Part shown: piece by piece, positions 50,001 to 63,502 of the stretch | Layout of the letters: each line of letters opens with the position of its first letter | Position numbering within the stretch: the first letter of the stretch is position 1 | NCBI GenBank assembly: GCA_023333565.1 | Contig: JAJKFH010003075.1 | Location: forward strand, 1,353,501-1,417,500 | Source of the DNA: Puffinus mauretanicus | Taxonomy: Eukaryota > Chordata > Aves > Procellariiformes > Procellariidae | Direction of reading: 5' to 3' | Length of the DNA stretch: 64,000 bases | The notes under the pieces: model-generated | Seen by the model: only the letters and a program-made list of their open reading frames with translations | Database searches by the model: none | Told to the model about the DNA's origin: nothing | Position numbers and translations under genes: made by a program

Positions 50001-53000
50001 CAAAAGGAAAATTATTGTTTGCTTTCAGTTTTCTGATTTATTTTTCAAAATGGAATTGAAAGTCCATTCATTGGGAGATTTTTCTCAATAAGGAGCTATT
50101 TAAATGAGTGAAGAATTTAAGTTCAAGGGGTGGTTTTTGTTGGAGTGTTCTCTTTTTTTTTTTTTTTTTTTAAACTTATTTTAGAATGCTATTTTCTTGC
50201 ATGAATAAAGTTTCTGTCATACAGCAGCATTCAGTATTGTGGAAATCAAGGCAGAGAATGGGCAGGTCTGTTAAAATACGTTTTGCTAAATAAATCATAA
50301 TGAAAATCTATTAAAATATTATTTGCCAGTTAGAAGGCTGCAGAAGTTGAAAATCCTGTCCGGGATTGCGTATTTGGTCCAAAATTAATTCTACTGACCT
50401 GAGGCCTAATTTAAGAGCTCAAGTTCTTTGGGCTACGGTTGGCAGAGAGATGCTGTGTGGGATGCATTGTGCCAGGCAGGCTCTCCCCATCGACCCCGGA
50501 AGGAATCCGAACAGATGGGTTTTAGGCACCATGGGTCTGAGCCCTGAGGTTCAGAGACCGAGGATCACATCTGAGAAGTCCTGACACCTGATTTTCACAG
50601 GTTATCTTTTGATGGTCTAAGGATAGGTCTAATCTATCTTTAGACGATCTTCAGTGATTTCAACTTTGAAAATAACTTTAAAAATTACTGTATGCACATT
50701 TAAAGGTGTCTGGCTTGCTTCAAATTGGAATTAGTTTCTGAAGCTTTGGCTTTCTGGAAGTGTTAGACTAGTTCTGGTCTTCACAGGTGGCAAGTTAATA
50801 AACTGCTTCTAATAAAGCACTTTTCAGGCTTTCTCCTTTTCCTTTAGATTTGGAGGTTCCTATATCCTGTCTGAGACTGATCTGGTGAGTGGAAGTTCTT
50901 GCAAATAGCACTACTTTTTAGTCTAAATGAGCTCATGTTCTGCAGCTCTGCATTGCGAAGGGCTCTACAATTTTTCCGAGAAGCAATTCTTTTTATACAA
51001 CTCTCAACCATTCTGTCTTTTAGGCAATGATCAAAAAAAATCCAACTTGCCAGCAGCTCTCTGTGAGATCAAAGAGGAAGGAAAGTGGATTGCTAACAAT
51101 AGATTACCATCCTCTATCTGAACAGGCTGAAATTATGATGAGGTGGGGATGCATTTTTGGAGCATGGTTCTGTGCCAGAGCTTGAGCATTTTGAAGCTTT
51201 AAGAGGAGCACTTGAAGGTATTTCTGTGTATGAATAGGAAGAAAGTTTTGCCATATGTTATTTAGTCCTATATTAATCCTGACAAAATTCTGAAATAGCA
51301 AAAACATTAATATATTGATTTCTCAAAACATACTGATTTAGCAAAGAATTTAACTGCTTGCTTAATACTTAATGTAAATTAAGGCTTGTTTATTTGCTTA
51401 AAATTAACTGCTCTCAAACGTTTTGTTCGTTTTGGGCCTAAAATTTTCTCTTCTCTTTGAGTACAGGGAAAGCTTGATGAGGTAAATAACGATTTCAGAG
51501 TCTCCTCTTACAGTGTGTCCTTGGGAGATCATGGTCCTTTGAAATTAGTTCTTCATGCTTTTTTTTTTTTTTTTGGAGAGCTACCACCTAGCTGAGAAGC
51601 CAGGACAACTATTTCATTAGTTATTTTCCTCAAGTATGCTGGGTAATGACAATATATTACATGTTTACAAAGTAGATGTATCAGCCGCTAGTCTGTGAAA
51701 ACCCTTAGGAGTCAAGTCTTCCATGCTTGTACGTGAAAACCTCCAAGAGGATCCCAGGAAGACTTTTTTTAATGCATGCCATCGGGTACATTGAATGGCC
51801 TGTTTGACTTATAATACCTTCATGGTATAAAACTGTTGTTACTTCTTGTGAGAGAATGCAGTGGAAAATGTGTTTTATCAACATTTGCTTCACTGGGAGG
51901 AAATTTAATCCATGGCTCTCTGGTCTTTAACTTGATGGGTCCAGGATTTGAATGTTTTATCAGAAATTTTCCAAACAGGAAGGGACTTGTTGATCATTAT
52001 CAAGCTTATCAGTGATAAAGCAGAAGAATGTGGGAGTTTTTCATTTTGAGCCTTGCACCTGGACTTTGAAAGCTCATAAACAGATGGTTTTTTTTCCCAT
52101 TTTGGAATTGGCAGTCCTTATGAATCCAGCTTAGACATCCTGAACACCTGGCACGGAAACAACAGAAGTGCCAGGTTAGTGGACTTGGACACAGCAGGAC
52201 ACTTATTTCTTCTTGGCAACTCAGCCTTTTTATTTTTGGCTATGCAGTGTTTTTTAATGTCTCACACTACTCCGTTTAAAAAGCCACAAGAAAAAATCAT
52301 AGGTGTTCAAGTAATTTTGCATTTCTGGGAAAGTGGTACTCCCAGTATTAATATAACTGGACATCTGCAGTTCAGAATTAGACCTGCATAACACATAAGA
52401 GCAGTGAAAGTATATTCATATGAGTTCAGAAGCTTTTTCATCACTTTCCTTCTAACTCAATGATCTCACGTGAGTCTTATGAGAGAGAACTTACTCAGGT
52501 TTTGCTGGAGTTAAAATCCACCCAGTCCCTGGGTATTCTTTTTGGCATTGTTGTGTTTTTATATTCATATAATCTTAGTTCTTTATAGTCATGACATTGC
52601 GGACACCTTTTCAAAACATCTAAGGAAACTGGGGTCTAACTGTGTTAGGAAGTAGCAAACACAACTGTGATAAAGCATGCTTCTCCTAGTCTTTGTGGAA
52701 ACAAATAGTGAATCTTACAATTAAAGGATGCTCAACACCTCTCTAAGAGTACTTAGCTGACAACACTGTAGCTGATAAAATTATGGTATAGATATATCTC
52801 TGCCAAAGAAAAAAAAAATCAATTACTTCTCAACCTCTAATTTGTCGTGTAGGTTCTAGCACAAATCTCATTTTCTTAACTACTCTCCGTGCACCAAAAT
52901 ATACATCACTTAATTCTTGGCCATGGTTGTGTTGATAATTTTTACAATTAATGAAATGTAATTCATAGCAATTGTTGGATGTGTCCTGTGGCACAAGATA

Positions 53001-56000
53001 GCATACAATGCACTTACTAAATATTAAATCATGACCTACTCTCATGCATCATAATCATCCATTGATAGATTAATAGCATCCATCCTTCTGAGACAAGGTG
53101 GCCATTTGTAAATTTTATAGTACATGTCCCAGAATAGGGACAGTGTCCCTAGATGACACCTTGCAATCCAATACGTTCTAGAGATACTGAGTATGTATTG
53201 TTACCAGGAACAACAACCCAATTCTAGCTTCTGTTTTAGCAAATCCTGAGCACTACTTGGGTTTAGGTGTTTAACTGGGTTTTCATACTTAGACCATTGT
53301 GCTAAAGGTCTCCTAAGAACAGAATCAGTGCTAATCATCAAATATAAAGGGGGCTGTCAACACAGGAAAAGCCTCCATCTCCACATGAGACCTTTTCCAT
53401 AGAGATATATTTGAAATTATGAACTCTGTAATACGATATAATCAAGAATATTCCATCATTCCACAACATATCAAGTGAAATCCTCATCTTCATGAGGTCA
53501 TTGCAATTTTTGCAATCACAGTGATTCATCTACCAGACTGTATGAAACCCTGTAATGAAGTATGTTTCAATAAAAACTTCTGGGTAGAGAACTATATTAA
53601 AAGGCCATACACTGTAGTTTTCAAAATTAAGTTATTCAACAACAGGAACAAGAGTATTTCTGTTGGAAGACTAACAGAGGTGAAAGTGACTACTTTGGAT
53701 TTTATATGCCTTTTAGGAGTCAAAACATTGTGCTAATTTGCAATAAACAGCCTGACTTTCAAATCACAAGTAGAAGTCATTGAGCTCTTTTAAAATGGTG
53801 TTGCAAGGCAGTCTGAAGATCTCATCTAGCTTACATCCCTAGAGGTTGAGAGCTGGAAAATTTGGAGCCTGTGAAAGGATATCTGGAGGATCAATAATCT
53901 GTAGACAAAAATCACAGAGGATGCCTGTATCAGGAAAATGTAGAACATGCCTTTTTCTTAAATAAAAGAAGGTTCTTGGAAGCGGGACTGCGTTTGTGTA
54001 TATTCCCAGATTCTGTATGGGGAAAATAAAGGGGGGCTGGTGGGGGGAAGCATTGCAGCTGAGTTGATGTAAGGTTTTTGTAATGGAAACTGAAAACCTA
54101 GGTGAAACAGCACAGTCCTCCCAGTATTATGTAGAGGAAAAACTGATTACTCAGTCACTGGTAGAAGATGGTAAACTTCCATGTCTCTTGAATAAGGTTT
54201 TGTATTGCTCACAAAAGCATTTCAATGTGGATGGTTTCAAAATAAACACTAGAGCATGAAGTTAACGCTGTAATATTATCAATATCTCTAACCATCTTCC
54301 TCTGTGTTTCTGTGGTTGAACGTTGATCCTTTGAGTCATCATGTGGTTTTTCAAGAAGGTTTCCGTGGCTTGATATCAGTCTTCAGGATATCGTGGGAGG
54401 ATGCAGTGCTATTCTGCTGCCTTGTACCTCTCTACCTCCATCTCAGCCACACGCAACCTGTTTTGAGACAGAAGAGAGATGGGAAGTCCAACTCGGAAAA
54501 CACCACATGCTATTTAGGTCTTGAAGTCGGCACTAAAAATCTAACAAACGCTATCCAGTTTCAGGGCATCATTACAGCCCTCAATGAGGCCTGATGCATT
54601 CGGGACAAAGGCTTACTTTGTGGAAAGAGTGTAAAGGATGTAAACTCAGTCACGATGTTGTGTGAGTGCGTGTTCACTGGGAACTGAGACCTCCAGCTAA
54701 GACGAGACAGTAAGAAGCTCAGCTCAGTGGGCTATAGGTAAAAGGCTCCCTCCTGCTCATCTCCAGCACACTAAGCCACTCAACAGTGCCAGCAGGACAG
54801 GACAAAACAGATACAAAGCAGAGATTGTATCTGGAGTACGATTTTAAACCAGTTCCGTATTTACATGTCCACCAGACAGCCCTGGTGAATCTGGTGGCAA
54901 ATGTGGGCAGATTAAAATGTCTGTCTTCAGGAAAAATCCTCCTCCTGTTAAACGTGCAGGAGAATAAAAGCATCATAATGTAATTTTTAGAATTTGAATG
55001 AGATTAAAATAAAATTATGTTGCTTTTGTAATTCTTAAAATGAAATCCAGAGCACTCCAAAACATAACTAGGGAAACATAGGTCAGAAGCACTCTGGGAA
55101 AAAATGGGATGTTACTAGTAATAAGGCAATATTTCTGATATGGCATTCACTTATACCTGAAGTAGGATTTGCTACTGCTCTTAAATTAAGCATGTTGATT
55201 AAAAATCAGTGGGTCCAACACCAGCCTTGCTACAGATGGTATGCAGAAAGTGTTTCTACTTATTCAAACATTTACTCTATATTTACAGATGCATAATTGA
55301 GTATAGTACAGGTAAATAAGAAACAAGCCAATATATTACAGGTTTTAATGAGTAAATGTACCTGTCACAAATAACTGGAGTGCTTTAACAGTTGTCTTTG
55401 CAGAGAGGCTGAATGAAGTCAGACTGGGAGAAGTCTAACCAGGACTTTTCTACCCAGAGTGATTAATTGGACTTCTTTCACATGGGCTTAAAACAAAAAA
55501 GAGCAAGATCTTAAGAGGCAAGTGAGTCAACAAGTTGTCAGCAGTAATTTGCATTGTTGATGTATAGTATCTCACAGAAAATGATGCATGAGAGGCTGAT
55601 CATGTGCTAGAAGGAACTTGAGGACATAATGATAATTTATTTGAAGGAGAATAACCATAATTAAAATACAACAACAACAAAAAACCCTACAACCTGAAAA
55701 CAGCAATAATAACAGCCCATGAGGTAAAAGGACATGCAGCATGTGAGATTTTTAATCTGATAAATCCAGGACCTTTAGCCATATCCTTAAATGTGCTGCT
55801 TTCAAATTTCAATCCTCTTGATTGCTAGGAGAACCTTGAAGCATAGAATATGACTGAGTGGTGTCTCTTCAGCTTAGCTACTCCAAATTGGAAACAGAAG
55901 AAGAGCAATACAATTCCAAGTACTGATCAAGCAGCAATCTCAGTAAGAGGAAGAGTTAGACCCTTCTCTGACCCTTAGCTGCTATCTCATGTTTAGAAGG

Positions 56001-57849
56001 CCAAAGCCCGATTAATTCTGGCAGAGGTACCACAATGTGTATCGGAATGTGTTCTGAATTCCTCATTTGGCTTTTTCTGTCCTTCAGTACTAGAGCGTAT
56101 TAAAAATTTATCAATTCCAACTCTTAATGCTTGATCATCTTTACATTGTAAGTGCAATAAAAATGGCACCCAAGTGTAAATGAGGATCAGTCCTGTCAAC
56201 GTTTACAATTAAGATTTTTAAGCATAACGGGGATATAAATGTTTTCACTATGTCTCACTCCTACGGACTGTTGAGATAGTCAGAAGACTTTCCATCAGAG
56301 CATAAAGATAATGCCACCCTAAAAGAAAAGGGAGTCACAAATACAGACTCTTCTTGAATGTTTCTTGTCACCAACATCTCCCTTCAAAAACCTAGCATTT
56401 TATTTGTTCAGCTTCCAAACGGATGCTTCTCTCTCTCCCCAGGTAGCAGAGAATAACTTAGAGTGAAAATCACTTGTATGTGAAGATGCACCCATCAGTT
56501 ATGGTAATCCTTGAAGGTCTATGCAGGACCAGGTGCAAGAAATGCAATGTCTCAGAGATGAGGGCAAGGATACTGTCCAAAAAACACTCCTCAAAAGTCT
56601 ACAATAAATTCTAAACCCACAGTTAATGTACAGATATATGTATGTACACTTTGCCCAACTGAGTTTTGAATATCTGCAGGGATGAACATTCTCAGTCTCT
56701 ATGGGCACCTTGTTTCAGGGCTTAACCAAAACTTTTTTCTTATGTCCATCTGGCATTTCCCTTGCTGCAATGTTCAAAAATTGCCTCTCATTCTTTCTCT
56801 TTGTAGCACCAAGAGGAGTCTAGCTCTGTCTTCTTGATAGCCCACGTTTAGCAAAAGATTACTGCAACTGGATCCCATTTACAGCTCCCTAAGGCAAAGT
56901 CCAAATTATGTAAGGATTTAGTTATGTACTTATTTTGTCTATTTAATTCCACATAAATTTTAATGAATTTATAAAATACACCTAACATTATGTATAATTT
57001 GTGCATATTATTAAATACACCAGTATAAACTGGGTACAAAGAGTACAGTTCTGTGTTAGATTAGCTGTTTAGAGTGGATTTTATAATTTTAATCTTTAAA
57101 GTTTAAATTCATAAGTGTCTCCAAGAAAGAGATATTATTGCATACAAAGAACTACCATCTTTTGCAAATGTAGTATTTGCACTCCGTTGAGATGACAGTC
57201 TGGAGTAAGTATGAATAAGTGATAAAAATATGCAATACAATCCCTCCATGCCCTATGACTTCAATTTTGGATAGATTCTGACCTCTGTATAAACTGTGAT
57301 TGAAGTTTTCTTTTAGTCCCATAGACCTTAATAGTTTCACACATTAGAAATGTGAGTCCCAAATTATGAAAAATTGCTTCAAAATGGGGGGGGGGGGGGG
57401 AAGGGGAGCGGAAATCTCCTTTTCTTCTTCTCTAAATGGAGTATTATATATAAAACTACGGTTCAAGCACATATTTCATATTTAGTTGCTTGGGCTTCTC
57501 AGGCAGAAGCCCTGCACTGGTAAACAGAGCCAGTGGTGTGTGCGTTGCCTGTGTTTCATGGGGCCCTGTGATTTAGTGAGTAGTCTGCTACAGCCAGTTG
57601 GCAGAAGCCAGCTGGAGGATGCCCAACACTACAAGGATGTACCAGATTATGTGCTTCTATGGAGCCTGGTCATTTTGTGCATGTGCAACAACTCTGTGTA
57701 CAGGTCTGCTGCTGAGTTGCGTGGGAGTCTTGGGGGCAAAAATGCTGCCTCCCTTGCTTTCGTCTGCACTCTGCTCTTTCTGGTCCCTTTGCCTAGGGGC
57801 AGAGTCGGGGAGTGAAGTAGCAGGGGAAGGTCAGTCAGGGAGCACTGAG
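47091..57849. other. Intergenic, no gene seen
   Basis: About 10.8 kb of AT-rich DNA without recognisable exons, the longest frame being 101 codons. Contents include T runs at 50153-50171 and 51559-51574 and a 15-base G run at 57386. The AT-rich low-repeat block 47650-48260, with many ATTA cores, has the look of conserved noncoding sequence, but this cannot be tested without other genomes. Confidence 0.7.
57386..57400 (+). repeat. Run of 15 G
   Basis: A homopolymer of 15 G, then AAGGGGAGCGG. It is prone to length error in sequencing and has G-quadruplex potential. Confidence 0.9.
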
Positions 57850-58669
57850 GCAAAGTGCCCACGCTCAGCACCGTGGGACTGGATGGGATGCATCCATGGG
57901 GTGCCGTGGGACATGGCCAATGTCATTGTGAGGCCACTACCATCGTCCTAGGCAGGTTGTGGCAGTCAGGGGAGGTTCCCCATCACGGGAAAAGGACAAC
58001 ATCACAGCCGTGTTCAAAAAGAGGAAGGAGGAGAAGCCAGGGAACGACCAGCTGGTCAGTCACTGGGAAGATCACAGAGCAAACTCTCCTAGAAGTTATT
58101 TCTTCTAGGGAGAAGGTGACTGGGAACAGCCTGTGTGGATTTGCTAAGAACAAACGTTGCTTGTCAAACCTCATTGCCTTCTGTGATGAAGTGACTGTTT
58201 CAGGGGATGAGGGAGGAGCAGTGGGCATACCTTCAGTTTAACACAGCTTGCAGCATGGTCTCCTGCAGTACCTTTGTAGTCAGACTGGAGACATAAAAAC
58301 TGGATGGGTGAACTACAAGGTGAGTCTCAAAGTGGCTGGACTGCTGGGCTTCAAAAGTAATGGTCAGCAATTAAAAGCCAGCTGATGTCTGGTTACTAGT
58401 GATATTCTTTAGGTTTCAACAGAGGTGGCAGTAATGTCTAATGTCTTTGCTCCTGGATGATGGGACAAAGTCAACTTTTGCAAGCTCACCGATGACACCA
58501 AGCTGGGGAGCAGGGCAGGGAGACTTTCAGAACCTGGAGATGTTCAGAACTTGACTGGCCAAGGCTCTGAGCAACCTGATCAAACTCCGGAGTTAGACCT
58601 GGTGTGGGCAGGGGTTGGACCAGGTGACCTACAGAGGCCCCTTAGGACTTCTATTATCCCATGATTCTA
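57850..58669 (+). mobile_element. CR1 LINE remnant: reverse-transcriptase part joined to the 3' end
   Basis: Frame 3 from about 57870 carries decayed CR1 reverse-transcriptase landmarks: GLDGMHP, LWQSGEVP, GKITEQTLLEVIS, then GNSLCGF and LSNLIAFCDEVT (58120-58200). In another frame, at 58473-58508, KLTDDTKLG is the remnant of the catalytic ADD box, with its alanine changed to threonine. Directly afterwards comes typical CR1 3'-UTR sequence (CTGAGCAACCTGATC, GGTTGGACCAGGTGACCT) and a terminal ATTCTA (58664-58669). The roughly 1 kb that normally separates the ADD box from the UTR is missing, so the copy is internally deleted as well as frameshifted. It is immobile. CR1 is the main avian LINE. 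The 5' limit is approximate. Confidence 0.88.
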
Positions 58670-61600
58670 AATACAGCATCTGTGCAAGAAGCACACATTG
58701 TAGATGCACAATAAATCTTTTTTTGTTGAGGAATGTTCAACTTCATGGTAGGGACAGAGCTGCACAAGGCCCTTCATCCACTGAAACTGCGCTTCTATGT
58801 GAGCAGGTGTGTAAGATTTATAACTTTAAACGTGCTTACTCTATTGCTTATATGTGTAGAATCTTCTCATCTTTAAATCATGAAGTCATTTTGTTGCTCA
58901 CAGAAATAATGAACCACAAGAGATGCTATTAATAATGCACCCTTCTAAATGTCCTAAATTTAGAAATGGTATGCTAAAACAATATTTTTAGCTATCGATC
59001 ATCCTTTAAGCAAGAATTTATCATACTTTTACAAATAGTATCTTTTTGTCTCTGCAACTCTGTCTAATATAAAGGTGCTGCCTCTGTCAGCTTCTCCTTC
59101 TCCATAGTAAAATTTACTTTTATTTCATGCCAGTTTGGGCCACAGAGTTAGTAGAGAGAAGTTCAAAGTGGTTAGATACAGCTCATGCTAGTCTGGAAAA
59201 CTGAAAACACTGGTGGGTAAACTTTTCGTTTGCCCAAACAAGTGCAGGAGAACTTGGGGGAGATTTAAACATGGTGTAACCGAAAGTAGACCTCAGTCAC
59301 CAAGGTGAGTAGCTATGAACAAGAAAAAATTACAAGAAAAAATTAATCCAGGAAGAAACCTACTGAAGAAGTCTCTCTCAACTGATTACTGAGCATTGTT
59401 GATGGAAAGTGTATAGAAACTGAGAAAAGAGAGGTCCTGAGAGACCCATGGGAAATGATCAGTAGAAAATCCAGCCCTTATTACTTCTGTGAGTCTCTGA
59501 AACAAGGACAGAAACATGAGGCTTCTATGTAAATGGAGAGGTGAGGTTTTGTTTTGCTAGTTTTTTGGGTAAGGTGAGGTTTTCTTTGGTTGCTGTATTT
59601 CCCTCTCTAGAAGGTAAAATCTGAATGAGTCCATCCGATTCTATATTTGAGAAGTATGGTGGAAGAACAGCAGTCAGGAGCCTTTTTACGTGCCTGGCAG
59701 CACTCTTTAGTGACCACAGCTGTAGACTGGGACCTCCTGCGGGGTTGGGCACGGCACAGGCAGAACGTGAGGTCAGGAGACGGGACCTGCTTCTGAGTCT
59801 GCCCAGGGCACGAGCAGCCCCAGGCTGCTGAAGGCAGCTTCCACCAGTGATCTGTGGCTGACCGAGGGCAGAGGGCAGAGGCAGGGGGCTCTCGCCCCCT
59901 CCTTTTCTGCTCCATCTAGGCAGCTGGCAGCTCTGTGGTTGTGTTAGGTCTGCAAGGATCTTCACGCTTTCTGGATGCAGGGATGAGAAGAGGACCATAA
60001 AGAAGACAGGTGGTGAAGCCGCCTTGTATGGCGTCTCGATAGATGTGAGCTGTGAGGATGTACGCTACCATGAGGGCCCACACCGTTGGTTACTGTAGCT
60101 CATCTGACAAAGGACTACTGGATAATCTGTTGTGCTTCAACTACTACCGATTAGGTATCCATACTCTGATGCATTTGGTGCCATTTCTGTTCCTTAATCC
60201 CTACAAAAATAAAATAAGAAGTTCTAAACCCAATTATTTTGTTTGTAATATAATTACCACTAATGAACACCTGCCAAAAAGACAATTTTGTCTAAATATT
60301 GTAATAACAATTTGCCAATGGACAGCAGTGTAAATGAGCTGTCTGTCATGCAGCACTTTCTTAAATTAAAAACAAAAAAAAAGCCAGATCTTTTCCTTCT
60401 CCTGATTTTGATCTTGTATAAACTAAATTGAACAGGCGTTAAAAAAAAATCACCGTAAACTTATACACAAGATTGTGACTGATACGTGACCCAGGAAAGG
60501 AGCCAGAGATTAGAGAATGTAAACTGCTCAAATCATCTACGTGCTTTATGCTGCCAACTTGCTTACAACTGAGAGTAAATGAGGTGACAAGGCAGCTCTC
60601 CATAGGAATGAGTGTACGAAGTTTGAAGCCTGAATATCTTCTCGAAAATGCACGTAAGCCTGTGCCAGAGGAGAGAATGGATACTCAGGCCAAGATCAAC
60701 CCAGAACCCTGCAAGCAGACACAGTGCTGTTGCTTAGTGCTGGGAGCCAGTTCAAAGCCAGTCCTCCTGACCCAGCAACAAAATGTCTAAATTCTTACCC
60801 TTAAACCCAAGCGCAGCATGCAGGTAATTTGCTGCAAAATCTTGAACAGTAAAGCACTGCGTTTCAGATGTTTATGTTACAAATTTACCTTACAATTTAT
60901 TTAGTCTGAAAAAGCTGTCTTCTGGATGACTGGACCTGCTTGCAGGCCTGATTTTGTGTGTTCCACATATTTCTTTTTCTGCTTCAAATGCATCAGCTGT
61001 GTTGCTACAATGCCTACCTGCATATTCTGCTGGAAGCATGTATTTGAGAATGTCTCAATAACAGCCCATAAACAACCAGAGAAGAAACTGGTTCTTCAGT
61101 TCCTTCTGTGCCCTGCCCCTGTTCAGCTGTCATTTTGAAAAGGGGGAACCACAGGGCTTAGGGGTGGGATGGAGGTTGAGGTGCTAGATCAAAGCCCTTT
61201 AAAAAAAAAAAGAAAAAAAAGATAAACAAAACAAACCCAACCCTGTGAGTTATTTGAACTCCATTAGCTTGACTCAGGAATTTCTATGTGGGGGTGTTTC
61301 TGATTTCAATTAATTTTTGGAGAGGTGGTGGTTTCCTGTGTGTTGGCAGTGTGTTTGCCCAGCCTCTCCGATGCTGGGGTCCCCTTCCAGCATGCTGCTC
61401 ACCCGCCTTGCACTGCCCAACTTGCAGCCTTGTCAGGGCAGATCTTGTGGGCAGCTCCCAGCTGTCACCCGTCCTTCGTTATTTTAGGTGGGACGGCTCA
61501 GAAACAGTGTGCTTTAGTTCATCCCAGTATCTGCAGCTCCAGCACGATGTCCAAATAAACATTTTTATCTCTGCGGGAGTCTGGCAGTTGGCTTGCCCCT

Positions 61601-62389
61601 GCCTTCTCTCGGAGCCCAGAAAATCCCGGATTTCTTTCCCAGACCAGGCAGAAGCAGATATTACCATAGCAGTGCAAGGAGCCAGATTAATATGATTGCA
61701 AAGGAGAAATTACGAAGAAAGGAGTACCTCAAAAAGAAAGAGAAGTAGAGCCACGTGTAGGTTTCTTGTCACCGTGATTTCTGCACAGAAAAGTTCAAAC
61801 CATGGTCAATTAAGCAGTGTGGCAGAAGGCAGGGACATAGCAGAATGGGGTCTAGGGGTGACTTCTGCTTGTGAGACAGTGCTGAGTGCTGGTACGCGAC
61901 TAATGCCAGTTTATAAGGCTGTTCAATTCACCACATTAGCAGTAGGACTCTTCTCTGCATGTAGGTTCTTTTAATAATGTCCAATGTATGACAATTTTAA
62001 CTTTCTAACAGAGATCAGACAGTGCTCTACATATACCTTCTGCTGTTTTAATGTAATAACATTTTGCAGTTATTGATTTACCATACCATCTTTTAAAGAA
62101 GATAAAATGCTTACCCGTGTTAAAATGTTTAGTTCAAATAATTTAGATAGCAAATGCTTTTGTTTGATAGCCCATATTACCATCAGCTGAAAATTGTCAT
62201 ATGGTCCTTGGTTTTGGGAATCATGCACTGAAGTTCACCTTGGTGTAACCAGGAGTAGCAACAAATGGATGTGAAGTGGGATGTAGGGCAGCAGAGGATG
62301 ATTGTGCATTTTAAAAGTTCCTGGGTCCATTTTTACGTGATGTGGATGACCTAATTCATTTGATGCCATGTTATTTTTATTCTACCAAA

Positions 62390-62424
62390 TTTTTTTTTTT
62401 CTTCCCCCCTCCTCCCCCCCGCCC
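62390..62424. repeat. T run plus C-rich tract
   Basis: A run of T, then C6, CC, C7 and CCC interrupted by single T or G bases. The minus strand has G-quadruplex potential. Confidence 0.8.
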
Positions 62425-63470
62425 TGAAGGGAATGGAGGCTTATGAGACCGTGCTGTGCGGGACTCGTGTTTGCCTGTGTACCCATTCCCTTCCTAGAGG
62501 CTTTTTGAATCCATCAGTTACTCTCGATACAGTTTAATAGTGAGGTTTCTCTAAGGCCCATGAAAAACAGGTAGGCAGATACAGGTGCAGAACAAATGTG
62601 GTTCTCTTACTGCCGAGCAGTCGGAGCTCGTGCTTCGTTATTAGAGTCCAGGCAGGAGAGGCCTCACAAAATGCCTCCCTGGTGGCAAAAGCTTTAGTCA
62701 GAACTTGTACCTAAGACAGCAAGCAGGAGACAGAAACCTGGCTTCATTAGCACCCCTGCTCCTAGAGCTGTTCGTTTTCCTTTACATGTTGCACAAAGGC
62801 TTATTTACACCACCATTTTCTCGCAAGTCTTTACTTCTCATTGACCCATTTTGACTCTTTTTTTATATATTCTATAAAGGGCCCTTTCTCCTCCATCATT
62901 CACTCCAACTCCAAGTTACTTCCTAGCCTGTTGAAGTGTTTTCTGCCTTGCTCCTCATTATACACCCAATTCTGATTACAATTTGGCACACGTAAACCAT
63001 TTATTTTCTGTGTAAATTCGTTAAGCTGGTTTCTAGTACTTAAAGTTCCTTCAGACAGGCAGAGGGAGGGAGGCAAACAGCCTTGCAAAGCAGGCAGACA
63101 TCAGAGACAGGCAAGACAAATGGCCCTGATTTTGTTCACATGCTGTGTGGGATTTGAGGGAAGGTAGATTAACTCTCTCCTCATTTAGTTAAGGGTTCTC
63201 ACTGATGGCTATGTTTTTCTCCTCAAGTGAGGAATGAGTGAAAACTCAAGCAGATTTGGAACTGAATGTATTTGCAGCTGTTTATGTTTTTGGCTAGCAA
63301 GATACTTTAGCATTCACTATCATTTGCCCTACAGGCTTAAATTATAAATTATTTGAGGCAGAGGAAATATTTTTTGTTCCATTTGTGCAGTGCGACGCTG
63401 ATCCATGGCTGTGGCTTCTACATTGCACAGATGCAAAATAAGGCTAATAAAGGCAGCAGGAAGCACAAAG

Positions 63471-63502
63471 TTTTTCTTTTTCTTTTTTTTTTTTTCTTCT
63501 TC
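63471..63502. repeat. Polypyrimidine tract (32 bp)
   Basis: An unbroken T/C run that produces the artificial hydrophobic stretch in the 160-codon frame at 63353-63835. Confidence 0.9.

Noticed and set aside
50153..50210. T19 run near AATAAA as a processed pseudogene tail
   Set aside because: The AATAAA at about 50203 and the T run are on inconsistent strands for one retrocopy, and no coding similarity is seen next to them.
52586..52650. Possible MIR-like 'ggaaactggggtc' block
   Set aside because: The similarity is confined to one short phrase, too weak to call.
57855..58241. 128-codon frame as a possible host gene
   Set aside because: Its residues are decayed CR1 reverse transcriptase, so it belongs to the LINE remnant.
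59525..59998. 157-codon minus-strand frame
   Set aside because: Overlapping frames exist on both strands in a locally G+C-rich stretch, with no family resemblance and no splice-site logic.
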